Assembly (NCBI RefSeq): GCF_040054535.1
Contig: NC_090785.1
Span: 8,436,501 to 8,500,500, forward strand
Direction of reading: 5' to 3'
DNA: 64,000 nt
DNA from: Antennarius striatus
Taxonomy: Eukaryota > Chordata > Actinopteri > Lophiiformes > Antennariidae
A program made the position numbers and the translations under genes. Below the pieces are notes generated by a model, which saw only the letters and a list, made by a program, of their open reading frames with translations, was not told the DNA's origin and searched no databases. Below are positions 11,272 through 21,915 of this stretch, in pieces; position 1 is the first letter of the stretch, and every line of letters starts with the position of its first letter.

Positions 11272-13860
11272 ATGGAGCTGGACCGTCGGCTGCTGCTCGC
11301 CCACTGCGCGGCTCACGCCCTTTCCATCCTGGGAGGCTTGCTGGTGGTCATCCCCATGGCTCTCAACGGCTCCGCGTTCAAAGGGCGCTGCGCGCTGTTC
11401 TCCACCGGCTACTGGAGGACGGAGGACGGCGTGGAGCTGACGGGGCAGCCCGGGGGCGTCTCTCACCTGGTGCTGCAGCAGTGGGGGCCGCTGGCGGCCT
11501 GTCAGGCCGTCACGTTTGTCGGCATCTTCACCGTGCTGTACGGGGCGGCGCAGGGCTGGAGGGGCCTCGTCTATCTGCACGGACGTCATGACGAGTGAGT
11601 CCACCGTCAGGCGGTGACCTACTTCTGTCTCCACTCATGCTGTAGCGGTAATAACGAGTACCGCAGCAGGCCGGGTGGGAATATTCTGCGGTGAATACCT
11701 CTAAGTATATTTACTCAACTGCTTTTGTGCATGATTTAGATGCACAAAAGCAGTTGTGCATCTAAATCATGCACAAATGCTTTTGATTAGTAGATAGATA
11801 TTACAGATGTTAATCTCCACCTTGATGCATCAATGATTATAATACAGTCAGATATAATACATGCAAAACAAATCAAAACTCGCTTAAAGTTGATTGATTG
11901 ATTTTTAATTTTTTGAGCAATCAAGCAAACTTCTCTTTGATGAGAAAGATGTCACAGTCACCATGGTGAGGTAAGGTGTGTGTAACGCACCATGGTGACT
12001 GTAAGGTGTGTTTCTGCTCAGCACCCTGTTCTCCTCCTTCCTGACGCTGGTGCTGAGTGTGTGTATGCTCTTCCTGTCTGGAGGGGCGGGTGTCATCCTG
12101 TCTCTGGGTCTGGTCTCCTGGTGTGACACCATCACTGACGACAGCACAAAGCCATTCAGGTACAGTCTGATGACAAGCCTGTATGATGTCATAGTGGAAC
12201 ATCCTGTGGATAGACGTATCATCAATCCGTTTGACACGGAATCAAACGCTGGTTTTCATTTGGTGGTGTGTTCTTCTGCTCAGCTGTGCAGAGTCCCAGT
12301 CTGTTCCCTTTTACCTGGACGTGGACACGTCTTCCTTCTACACGGAGCTCAACCTAGCACAGGTTGGAATTCCACTTCCTCACTATTGCTTGAGAATTTC
12401 TTTACAGTGTATGCAAAAATGTCTAAGAAGTTAATACTTACAGAATCATACATCAAACATTTGTGGAAGGAATCAACACATATAATGATACTCACTGCAG
12501 CATCGATACATTTGTTGTCTACATTCAACCCATTGCTGCAGAGCCGTGGGCAGCTATTGATAGCCCTGGGTTCAAATGTAGGTGAAGTATCATGTACAGA
12601 GTTCCTTCAGCATGGCTCACATATTTGTCGTTTCTGTATTTAGTAACTCTTTAAAACTTCAGCGCCCAACGTGGGGCTCGAACCCATGACCCTGAGATTA
12701 AGAGTCTCATGCTGTACCGACTGAGCTAGCCGGACCGTCAGCATGCTAGTTCAACTGTTTCAACTTGACAAAATGTGTTGACTAAAATGTAAAAGTGGAA
12801 ATTATTAGTTCATGTTTTCTGCAGAGAAGAGTAATCTCAACAGTAGCGTGGAGTAAGAACTGACAGTTGTTTTAAGATAAAAAAGACCCAAATGTTTTCA
12901 CACGTCGCAGTGACGTTACTGATATGTAGCCATTTCTATCAATACAAACATGCCTGGTTCCAGTACACTCGGCCAGATAAAGAGGTTTTAAAGGCAAACT
13001 GACTTTTCCAACACATAAGTCACAAAAAATGAAAACTCTACGTGCCTCTGTTTGAGATCAAGCAGCAAAAATGCTGAAGCACTATGTGTTCTTTTGCCTT
13101 TACTGACATTAAATTTCCTTTGATGTGATTATTGCACTTAAGCACATTGCCATTCCATTCCAAGATGGGACGACTTCAGCTGAGGTTAATTACCATGAAT
13201 TCAATAACAGCCTATGTAAAACAGTTCTATGCAGCCAGTTTGTGAGTGAAAACATGCATCATTACGTAACATGACTGTCAGTGAGAGGACTGATGGTGTG
13301 GATTCACAGGGACCAACAGAGGAGAGACACACAACTGAAAGGGGAGGGAGGCAGGGGGCCGAACCAACCGTGGTAGGAAAAGGAGGATTTGATTTTAATT
13401 TTCTAGTGAAGGTGTATCTGTAGATGACAAACGTAGAGAATTGGTCGTAACAGATCCACCTCAACGTAACTCATCAACCTGGAAACGGTTTCACAGCTGT
13501 CAAAGAAATATATGCTAATAATCAGAGTGATGAACTAAGTCTGTTCCACAGCAAGATTCCTCAAAAACCACTGAATCGGCTTCAGTTACTGTGATGCTAA
13601 TGGTGTAATGCACTATTCGACTTATACAGTTACTCACGAGTGTAACTGATTACTTTCTACATCCCCAGGCGTCTCTCTGGTGCGTCACTGTGCTGTGGTT
13701 GGCTCAGTCCATCCTGGCTTTCCTGCGTCTCTACCATTCTCACAGCCAGCAAATCAGTGGACCGTGTCGCCCCCGAGAGAAGGAACTGCTGCTGGGACAC
13801 AGTCCGTCTGAGGGCGGCTCCCCCATACCTCCTGCAGTAACACCTACCCTCTTAGTTTAA
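11272..13860 (+). CDS. tmem179: TMEM179-family four-pass membrane protein
   Basis: Multi-pass membrane protein of unknown biochemical function. Four coding exons: 11272-11594, 12022-12159, 12284-12362 and 13669-13860, with phases that close exactly (243 residues; human TMEM179 has 233). The first hydrophobic segment (about 8-28) is followed by a loop with FKGRCALF, then QQWGPLAAC leads into the second segment. Exon 2 encodes the third segment and the hallmark WCDTIT. Exon 3 encodes FYLDVDTSSFYTELNLAQ. Exon 4 encodes the fourth segment and REKELLLG, a family motif of the cytosolic tail. These motifs match TMEM179 better than TMEM179B, although conserved gene order would suggest 11q12.3, where human TMEM179B lies, so the exact paralogue name is uncertain. 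A tRNA-Lys lies antisense in intron 3. A likely poly(A) signal AATAAA is at 14791-14796. Confidence 0.85.
11725..11776. repeat. Perfect 23-bp hairpin in intron 1 of the TMEM179-family gene
   Basis: Arms 11725-11747 and 11754-11776 are exact reverse complements around a six-base spacer. The left arm is also part of an alternative, shorter hairpin, so the segment can fold two ways. It could be the core of a small terminal-inverted-repeat element or a local inverted duplication. Confidence 0.9.
11955..12001. repeat. 14-bp inverted repeat just before exon 2 of the TMEM179-family gene
   Basis: CAGTCACCATGGTG (11955-11968) and its exact reverse complement (11988-12001) flank 19 bases and end 20 bases before the exon 2 acceptor. 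Part of the segment is also directly repeated (GTAAGGTGTG at 11971 and 12001), so it appears to be a local duplication. Confidence 0.85.
12663..12735 (-). tRNA. tRNA-Lys (anticodon CTT), partly decayed
   Basis: On the minus strand the sequence matches the vertebrate tRNA-Lys(CTT) almost throughout, with anticodon loop CTCTTAA and B box GGTTCGAGCCC. It departs from the usual gene in the D stem (GCTC faces CAGC, one C-C mismatch), in the T stem (ATGGG faces CCCAC, one A-C mismatch) and at acceptor position 2 (T-G wobble). A TTTT run lies 6 bases downstream at 12653-12656. It sits antisense inside intron 3 of the TMEM179-family gene. It may still be transcribed, but the mismatches suggest a decaying copy. 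Confidence 0.75.
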
Positions 13861-16123
13861 CGGGGAGTTTGTGATTTATGATGATACATAAATTGTTGTC
13901 TCAGCTTTGTTTTGATGTTTATACTTTCCAATGTGCAGTCAGCACTAAATGAATAGTTTAAAACATGCTTATATTTAGATGTAAGTCATCATGCAATACA
14001 ATAGAACATGACCAGTTGTAAATATTTCATCCATGCAAAGGCCAAAGATGTTTATCATCTCATTAAGAAACAGTGATTATATTATGTAGTTGTATTCCAG
14101 AAAGCTCCAACAAGGTAATTTTAAAGTTTAAAATGTGAAATAAGTCTCAATTTGTGAGAACCAAAGAATTTTGTTGCTCTTTAAAAGAAAACTTGTGCCA
14201 ATTATTCACTGTTAGATTTCTAAAATCCAAAATATTGTTTGCCAGTAATCCGGCAATATGATGCAAGATTTCACAGAAGACAAAAACAACATGAACAGTT
14301 AGGTAAATATTCTCTCCTTTAACAACCACTCTGTAGAGACATAAAGAGTATCATAAACAGACATTAATTTTTTCTACAGTATTTTGCATATATTTAATTT
14401 TGGCGATTGTTTACATTTTAAATGGAGCTCGACACTTTGCGTAGATGTGTCGTCATCAGGGAGAAATTTTTTTTACTGATTGTTCTGCGTGTAGCACTGA
14501 GGTGCGTTCTTCTGAGCATGTTGTGACTCTGTGACTGGGCCTGATTGTACAGCAAATAGGCTCACTGTTTGAGCAAGCCCAGAATGTTCTGTAGTGTTAC
14601 AGAAATCACTACGTCCTCTCTCTCTTCTCGTGACGATTGTTATAATGATGCTGTTTGTGTGGACGTGGCCGCACAGGGTGTTAGTGAAACAGTCAAATTC
14701 CGTCATATGATACCTGTTAGTCTGTGCAGGACGAATAGATCTGTGGTGGTATTTATGTAGAGATAGATTTGTGCTGCACCTGGACTGATCAATAAAGACG
14801 TAAGACGTTTCTAGCTTTGATGAGTTTTTGAAACGAATGATTCAAAGTTGTTTCGAAACTTATTTTCTGTGATCATTGATTCACGTGGTTATAATGACAC
14901 ACAGACAGCGGAGAATGAAATCTGAAATAGAGAGAGAGAGATGAGACAGTCATATGAACTGAAATTAATTCTTCCATATTTCATCTTCTTTTTTTGTATT
15001 GTGACTTGATATGTTCCAGATGTTTACCTCTTTTATCTGTTTGTTCACACTGATGGTGTTGTGTTGTTCTTTTTTCTGGTTAGTTGAATAAGAGACTGTC
15101 TTCTGAAAGATCGTCATCTCAACTAATATGTATTAAAACGTACACAAACAATCTGACTCATTGATTTTTTGATGCTTCCTCATTCCACTGGAAAAAAGCA
15201 TACAACATAAACAGTAGATCAACTACAATAACTTGGAAGTTCATACATAGCTATAAATATATTAATTTGATCGATATATGTAATTAATAGCATCACAAAG
15301 TTAAAAATGTACCACAAAAAATTGAGACCATAATAATAGAGAAAATCTGAATGAAGCATCCAAAAAGGAAAACATATTTAACACTTAGAAAACACATGTG
15401 TACATGTACAGGTATGTAATCCACATCAGTTGTAGTAACAATCTTAACCACGTGTTACTAGTATAATCCCATGCTGAGATGATGAGCAGACTGTTGGTGA
15501 ATTTTTTTAAATCAAATTTTAATTAACTGATGTCAATTTTTCATTTTATTTGTTATCAAATCACATTTTATTTATTCAATGCTGCATGAGAAAGTGATGG
15601 CAGGATTTAACCTCCGGTAGGCTGAAGGTTCGAGTACTGTATACTGTACTTTCCCCCTCCCACCAGGCACTGCCTGTGTGAAATATGGACACACTGCAAG
15701 TGTGTACAAAATTAAACACAGGTGTGAAAATATGCATAATGGTGGTGACAGTACAAATTACTGTTGCAACTGTTCTGTTTAGTAACAACTAAAAAAACTA
15801 GGTTACCAATTGCTCAAATTACATGCTGTATGTAGGACTTTATCCACATTATTTAGCATATTCTGAAGCACGGTACTGTACTGTACTCTACACAGTATTT
15901 CCATTTGGAAGCGTTTGGAGCCGATGGCGGTAATGAGTACTAAAGGTTCTTTTCCCACCTACAAATAGTAAAAGAAGAAGAAACGATAGAAACCGACGAA
16001 GAAGAAACGAGAGCCAATCATATTCAAAGATACCATTTTGATCGCTCCAATGTGTTTCTCTGTCAACAGTTTACTTTTCGTTTGTGTTAAACTAATAACA
16101 AGGTCACAAAGAAGTTTGTAACT
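13861..16123. other. TMEM179-family 3'UTR and intergenic spacer
   Basis: 13861 to about 14815 is the likely 3'UTR of the TMEM179-family gene, ending at AATAAA (14791-14796). From there to about 15890 I see only AT-rich unique-looking sequence. 15900-16123 probably carries the promoter and 5'UTR of the hnRNP U-like gene, with a CCAAT box near 16015. Confidence 0.5.
14791..14796 (+). terminator. Likely poly(A) signal of the TMEM179-family gene
   Basis: AATAAA about 930 bases after the stop codon, followed by a T/G-containing stretch. It is the first canonical signal downstream on this strand that I found. Confidence 0.45.
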
Positions 16124-19100
16124 ATGAAACTAACGGAAATTAAGAAGTTGAAGGTGTCCGAGCTGCGGTCCAGACTGGGAGAACTCGGTCTGGACGTCAG
16201 GGGGCTGAAGGCTGAGCTGGTCGGCCGGCTCTGGTCCGCTATCGAGGCGCAGCCGGGTGGGGAGGACGGCGGAGCGACACGGAGTGAGCTGAAGCCACCA
16301 GCGGACCCCCCGCCGATGCCCACGGACACACGGCCCGTCCGCCGTCCGTCCCCGGGAGAACTTACCGACTCCGCCACGCAGACAGAGACCGACTCCGGGC
16401 TGTCAGAGTCGCCGCCTCCGGGGGATTCACGGGGAGCTCCGGCGGATCGCGCAGAGGTCGGTGAGATCCAGACGGACCCGAGGGATGCGGAAGTCCCCGG
16501 AGAGGACCGGGGAGCTCCGGCCTCAGAGGAGCCGGGCAGAGGGAGAGCTTTCTATGAGTTCAAAGAGGAAATACGATACAAGAGGTAAAGGAACCCGGGT
16601 GGATGGAGAGGTTGACGGGTTTAACGTGGGTCAGTGTCAGTGTCCATCATGATTATCTTCTGTACCACATGTGACAAACTCAAGGCCCGGGGGCCAGATG
16701 TGGCCCGCCACATCATAAAAGGTCAGAGTGTCTAAACATAAATAGGTCAAAAGTGTGCTTTGAGTAAAAACTACATTTCCCACAATTCAGTAATTAAGCT
16801 TGTTTTAACTCTGACAAAAAAATGTTTTTAACAAGGTTAATGTCCTAACTTGTGTTTGTGTTATTTTTCTTTATTCGTTGGATAGTGTGATCCTTGATTT
16901 CAGTTCTGTGAGTTTCATAGGCTAATATAACAGAGCAACAAGCAAACATATTTTTTCTTTGCAGCTGTAATGCTTGTAACTCAAATAAGTAATAAATTCA
17001 GTTATGGAGTAGTTACATGTATTTTACATTACATTTAGTTACAATTACAGGGTGGGATTACAGTTACATCTGGCCCTTTGAGGACAGCCATTATGCTGAT
17101 GTGGCCCTCGGTAAAAATTAGTTTGACACCCTTGTTCTATACGAACCTTATCTGAGTTTAAGCAGATGGATATGTTGCTTCTGATTCATTATATATAGTT
17201 AACTGAGGTCATTCTGCAGCTTCCCAGTTATTTGTTTGCTAAATTTGTCGCTTATACCAGTATGTTTTACTGATTAGAAAACAAGCTTTGTATTTGGTTT
17301 TGTTGATTTTATATACTGTACTGTATCTTAGCTACATCACGTATTTGTGAAACCATCCCAAAATATGTCTTTTACAATTCTCTTTATGAGCAGATTGTTA
17401 TAAAGCAGTATGCTTTCTATTTGTTCTCAAACAGAACCAGATCACCACAACCGCCGACTGACAAAGAGGATCAAGAAGAGGGAGATGAAGATAAAATCAG
17501 ATTAAATCCATGTGGGTTTTCAAGATACATCATCTTTTGCAGAATCATAAAACAATGATTATTCAGTTTGTATTCAAACTAAACTAAGAAAATTTTGCTG
17601 TGATGTGATAAGATGAGAGTGGAACTTCTAAAATCATTGCCCTTCCTTGTTTGCACAGATGACAGCCATCTCCATTTTGAGGTGGGTCCAGACGGCGCGT
17701 GCGGTCAGCCACACTTCTGGGCTCGATTCCCCCTCCTGTGGTCGGGCTGCAGGCTCACCCACGGTGTCCCACAGGGAAGGGTGGGATTTGAGGTGCGGCT
17801 GGAGAGGAAGTTGTTGACCGTACAGCTTGAGAAAGAAGAAAAAATGTCTGCTCATGGCGTAAGAATAGGCTGGTCGATGATGACCGCGTCTTTACTGCTG
17901 GGTGAGTCTCAGGTTGTCTTTATGTGTGTTTGACATTCATCTCTGGAAATGTTTTAATTCATGCTGGGACACCTTGCTTTCCAGGTGAAGATGAATTATC
18001 TTTTGCTTATGATGGATGCGGTAAAAAAGTGTCAGCTGGGAAGGAGGAGGAGTTTGGAGAACCATTTTCAGTGGGAGACATCATCGGCTGTTATGCTGTA
18101 AGTGACAAACTTCTCTTTAAGACTTCCTGTGTTTGTAAATGTATTCTTTGGCTGTTGCTTTGTCACATGAAGATCTACACCTCCTCAGAAATGCATGAAT
18201 ATTCTTGTGTTTGTGTGACAGTCCATTTCCACAGATGCTGCTGTTGACCTGTCTTTCCATAAAAACGGGCGTCCCATGGGTGTTGCCTTCTCCCTGGATG
18301 CCTCTGTGCCTCTCAGTCGTGTTCTGTTCCCCCATGTTCTCTGTAAGAGCTGCTCAGTCAGATTCCACCTGGACCCCACAGCTCCTCCCTGGTACCCCAG
18401 CCCTGAAGGATTTACTTCTCTGGCAGCTCTTCCTGCAGGACAAATAGTGCGCGCCACTTTGGCTCCAACCTCCAGACCACAATGTGAGGTGAGAGGATGT
18501 GAGAGTGAGAGTGTTTTAATGTTGATAAGTGAAAGGGTGATATCTGTATGATCATGGTTTTTATCCTTCTCATCATGATAACTAAATCCTACCTTTTGAA
18601 TGAATTACTTAAACTTAATGTAGCTCTTCTAGAAGTACAGCTAAAGCTAATGGTAATGTGGTGATAAAGTGGTCAAAAGTTTGACTAAATGTGCTATTTG
18701 ACCAGTACAGTAACCACACAACACACAGTCTGACGGGTTTGTTTATGTGTGTGTCAAATTTCACATCAGTCTCTTTTCCTCTCTCTCTCCAGGTGTTGAT
18801 GATTGTTGGTCTTCCTGGTTCGGGGAAGAGCTGCTGGGCCAGGACTTACATGAAGCAACATCCAGAAAAACAGTACAGACTGTTGGGCACCGAGGAGCTG
18901 CTCGCATGCATGATGGTCAGTTAAAAATCCAGCAGTCAGTATCATGTTTGATGTAAGATATAAATGCACGCACGTGTGTCAATCAGCTCACCTGCTGACC
19001 CCTAAATGTTTGTGTAGAGTGGAGGACAGAAGGAGAGCAGGCTGCAGCAGGCGTCTCAGTGTCTAACAGATCTGATCAGGATAGCGGCTCAGACTCCTGG

Positions 19101-19588
19101 AAACTACATCCTTGATCAGGTAACTGATTGTCCTGAAACAGCTGCATTTGGGACAAAAATATAATTGTCAGGGATAAGTATGAGTCATTTCAGTCATTGG
19201 AGTGCGGACATAATTATTAAGAGGAGCATGTTTGATAGGATCAGCTCGTGGACATTGTATTTCACCTATTAATTTCTCTCCCTGTACTTTGTCATCTCTC
19301 TGCTCTCCAGTGTAACGTCCTCTTCTCTGCTCGGCGGTACAAGCTGCAGCTGTTCTCTGGCTTCAGGCGCCAGGTGATTGTTATTTTTCCCTCAGCAGAC
19401 GAGTGGAAAAGACGACTCTCCCAGCACCAGACGACTGATGGGGAGCAGATTCCTGAGACGGCTCTGCTGAAGCTCCAAGGTTTGAATAAAATGTCAAGTT
19501 AGTATGAGTTCAATCCATCTCAGTGACAAAACCAGCCGGTGAAACTGATGCTGACAGCTGAACTGGAAGGCAGTCCTATTAGAGAAGA

Positions 19589-19641
<53 letters not shown>

Positions 19642-21574
19642 TTCATTTATTTCAGACAAGGCAAGGAAAAAACAAAAAAAACAAAAACAAAGAACAAAAT
19701 AATTAAATAAGCAAATAAATAAGCAAAGATCATAACGCAACAATACATTTCTGCCTAAAAGGGAGTGGGAAGAAGAAAATTTATGTAATCCCACCCCAGT
19801 TCCTGATTCAGAGATCAACACACTGAGCTTGCTACTTCTTTTAAGGACAACCACACAATTATTGCATCATGATGGCATCACCATGGGCAACAATAATTAT
19901 CACATTGCAATAGCAATTCCACACAACAATGTAAGGAAGGCACTATATACCAACAATGGTAATGGACAAATGCCAACAACAGTAATTAACAAATACTAAC
20001 GATGGTAAAGAACACTGAGCACATGTTAACAAAACAGAACAGAAGTTTGAGTTAAAGACCCTCATCTCTATATTTTGACCAGACGTGATGTTTATATAAC
20101 AGTTTGAATTGTTGTGTACTTTGGCACTGCTTGTGTTGTGAGTCCAGGTTGTTCCATAGTTTCACTCCGCACGCAGACACACAAAAACGTTTACGCGTGG
20201 TTTGAGCTCTCTGCAATGAAAAATATCCAAAACCTCTCAAGTTATGAGTCCTGACTGGAGTTATAAAAAATTGTTGGAGGTTTGGTGGTAATAATTTGTT
20301 GAATGCTTTATATAAAACTATTGTACTATTGTGATATTGTACAAGATCATAAAATTTTAGCAACTTTGACTGCATAAACAAGTTATGTATGTTCAAGAAA
20401 ACCAACCTTGTGAAGGATCCGCACTGCTCTTTTCTGTAATATGATCAGTGTAATATGTGCAGTGTGTATCTCCTGATGCTCATTTTTGAACGTTCTCCAG
20501 CTCTTTATGTTGCTCTGACTTCCTGAAAAAAATATTTTTAAAAAGAAGCAGCCGCTGATTTAAATGTTTTGAGCCAATCTGTCCACTAGGGGATTATACA
20601 ACAGACAGAAGCCTCATATACTGTATAAATACACTTCATGTGCAGAGTCATATGAATGGGTTTGATGCAAGGTCATTTCTGTCATGCTTCTAATACATTA
20701 ACCTTTGCTCCGTTCTGCAGTGAGCTGCAGCCTTCCAGAGCAGGACAGCGACCTGATGGAGGAGCTGCAGTACGTTGAGCTCCCTCAGGAACAGGCAGAG
20801 AAGCTCCTGCAGGAGTTTAAAGACGAGGCTCGCAGACTCCTGCCTCCCATCCCCAAACAGGAGAAGAGGAAACTCCGAATTTACAAGAGAAGAGCCCCCC
20901 CTCAAGGCCCTCTGCCTTCACACAGGATGCCTTCGACTGGGCTCGGTTGTCAGGGTGAGAAATGATGGCGGATTTTGGGAGATTTGATTTGATGATTGAA
21001 GATTTTCAGTGGATGTAAATTCTGTCTGTAGGGTGGAGCAACACGCAGACGTGGAGGCAGCAGCCCAGATATGTAAGTTATCTGAAGTCCTGTACAAAAC
21101 AATCACAAAGCCCCTGGTAACAACAGGGAGAGTTGATTTGTCATAAGTGTGTCTACAGTTAAAGGTGTGAACACAACAAAATGATTCAAATGCTACTTGA
21201 GTTTGAACATCTTTAAATAGGTTTTAAAGACACACATTCGGTTCAAAGGTAGATTTGGACTAAAATAAAAATTCCCTTTTAAAGTTATAAAAATATTCAT
21301 TACGTATTATCTTATGAAGTGTTTCAAGTCAGAAGAAGATAAACTATTATCAGGAGTCCATTTTTATGACATACCGATTTTTAACTCGGTTGATTAAAAC
21401 TGAAACTTGTGGTTTATTTAAATCACTTTTAAACAGCAGCTAAATGAAACCACCTTTAATGTTTGATGCGGCTAATGTGGTTTTCTGCTGTTTACATTTC
21501 AGTGGAACACGTATCAGGATTCCGACTACTTCTATAGAGACTCTGGCTTCACTAGCTATGAAGGCTTCTGGTGA
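16124..21574 (+). CDS. hnrnpul2: hnRNP U-like protein (closest to HNRNPUL2)
   Basis: Nuclear RNA/DNA-binding protein of the hnRNP U family. Eleven exons: 16124-16584, 17435-17511, 17659-17901, 17985-18097, 18222-18488, 18793-18915, 19018-19119, 19311-19479, 20721-20954, 21032-21072 and 21503-21574; 633 residues. Domains in order: SAP domain (about 5-40, LKVSELRSRLGELGLD), acidic/low-complexity linker with several RGAPA-type repeats, SPRY domain (exons 3-5, DSHLHFEV to the LPHV-like FPHVLCKSC), and a kinase-like P-loop domain with Walker A GLPGSGKS and NYILDQCNV. DQCNV, WKRRL and EEARKLLPP-like EARRLLPP favour UL2 over UL1. The C-terminus is short (ends about 90 residues after the P-loop domain) with a few Tyr residues and no RGG repeats, unlike the long Arg/Gly/Tyr tail of mammalian HNRNPUL2. 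Symbol chosen from motifs and synteny; a teleost-specific UL-like paralogue is possible. Confidence 0.85.
16666..17134. mobile_element. Non-autonomous hAT-like DNA transposon
   Basis: Lies in intron 1 of the hnRNP U-like gene. The ends are inverted: left CACATGTGACAAACTC, right (reverse complement) CAAGGGTGTCAAACT. Next to each end are GGCC-rich sub-terminal repeats of the type seen in vertebrate hAT MITEs. It is flanked by TTCTGTAC (16658-16665) and TTCTATAC (17135-17142), an 8-base target duplication with one change, as expected for hAT. No transposase frame is present. Confidence 0.85.
19581..20440 (-). mobile_element. 5'-truncated LINE in intron 8 of the hnRNP U-like gene
   Basis: The minus strand carries an open frame of 118 codons (20405-20052) with the C-terminal signature of a teleost CR1/Rex1/L2-type reverse transcriptase: FYDLVQYHNSTIVLYKA, LLPPNLQQFF, LRGFGYFSL, CVSACGVKLWNNLD. 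After the stop come an AT-rich 3' region and a tail that has become (CTAA)n, seen on the plus strand as (GTTA)n at 19591-19640. The intact frame over this stretch suggests a fairly young insertion. The family within the CR1 group was not settled. Confidence 0.8.
19591..19640. repeat. (GTTA)n microsatellite
   Basis: About 12 perfect tetranucleotide units, located exactly at the 3' end of the minus-strand LINE at 19581-20440, and so probably grown from its tail. Confidence 0.9.
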
Positions 21575-21726
21575 CGAAGCATGGAGACAGAGGACGTTGT
21601 GTGATCAGTGTTTAAGAGACAACCGTCCTGCTGATGTCATCAGTGTAATATGAAGAGTTGAGTTTCACCCGCTGCTTTGGCTAAATCAAAGATAGTCAGT
21701 GCAAAGCAAACTCCCTCATTAAGACT

Positions 21727-21732
21727 TTTATT
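21727..21732 (-). terminator. Likely poly(A) signal of nudt22
   Basis: Minus-strand AATAAA about 185 bases after the nudt22 stop. The stop codons of the convergent hnRNP U-like gene (21574) and nudt22 (21916) are only 341 bases apart, so the two 3'UTRs must be short or overlap. Confidence 0.5.
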
Positions 21733-21915
21733 TAAAAAAATTTCAATGCACCACATTTTCAAGTTACAATGTAAACATAAAACCAAGGAGTATTTTTGTT
21801 CCGTTTTGACACCAGTATTGATCCGACAGTACTTCAAATCCCGAGGTAACACATCCCTGAACTTAACTGAAGATATTCCAAATATATGATCATTTGTATC
21901 CATCCTCTGATACAA

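Noticed and set aside
12008-12643. 211-codon frame spanning exon 2 of the TMEM179-family gene and beyond
   Set aside because: It starts before the acceptor and runs through two introns; only 12022-12159 is coding. Exon 3 is in another frame.
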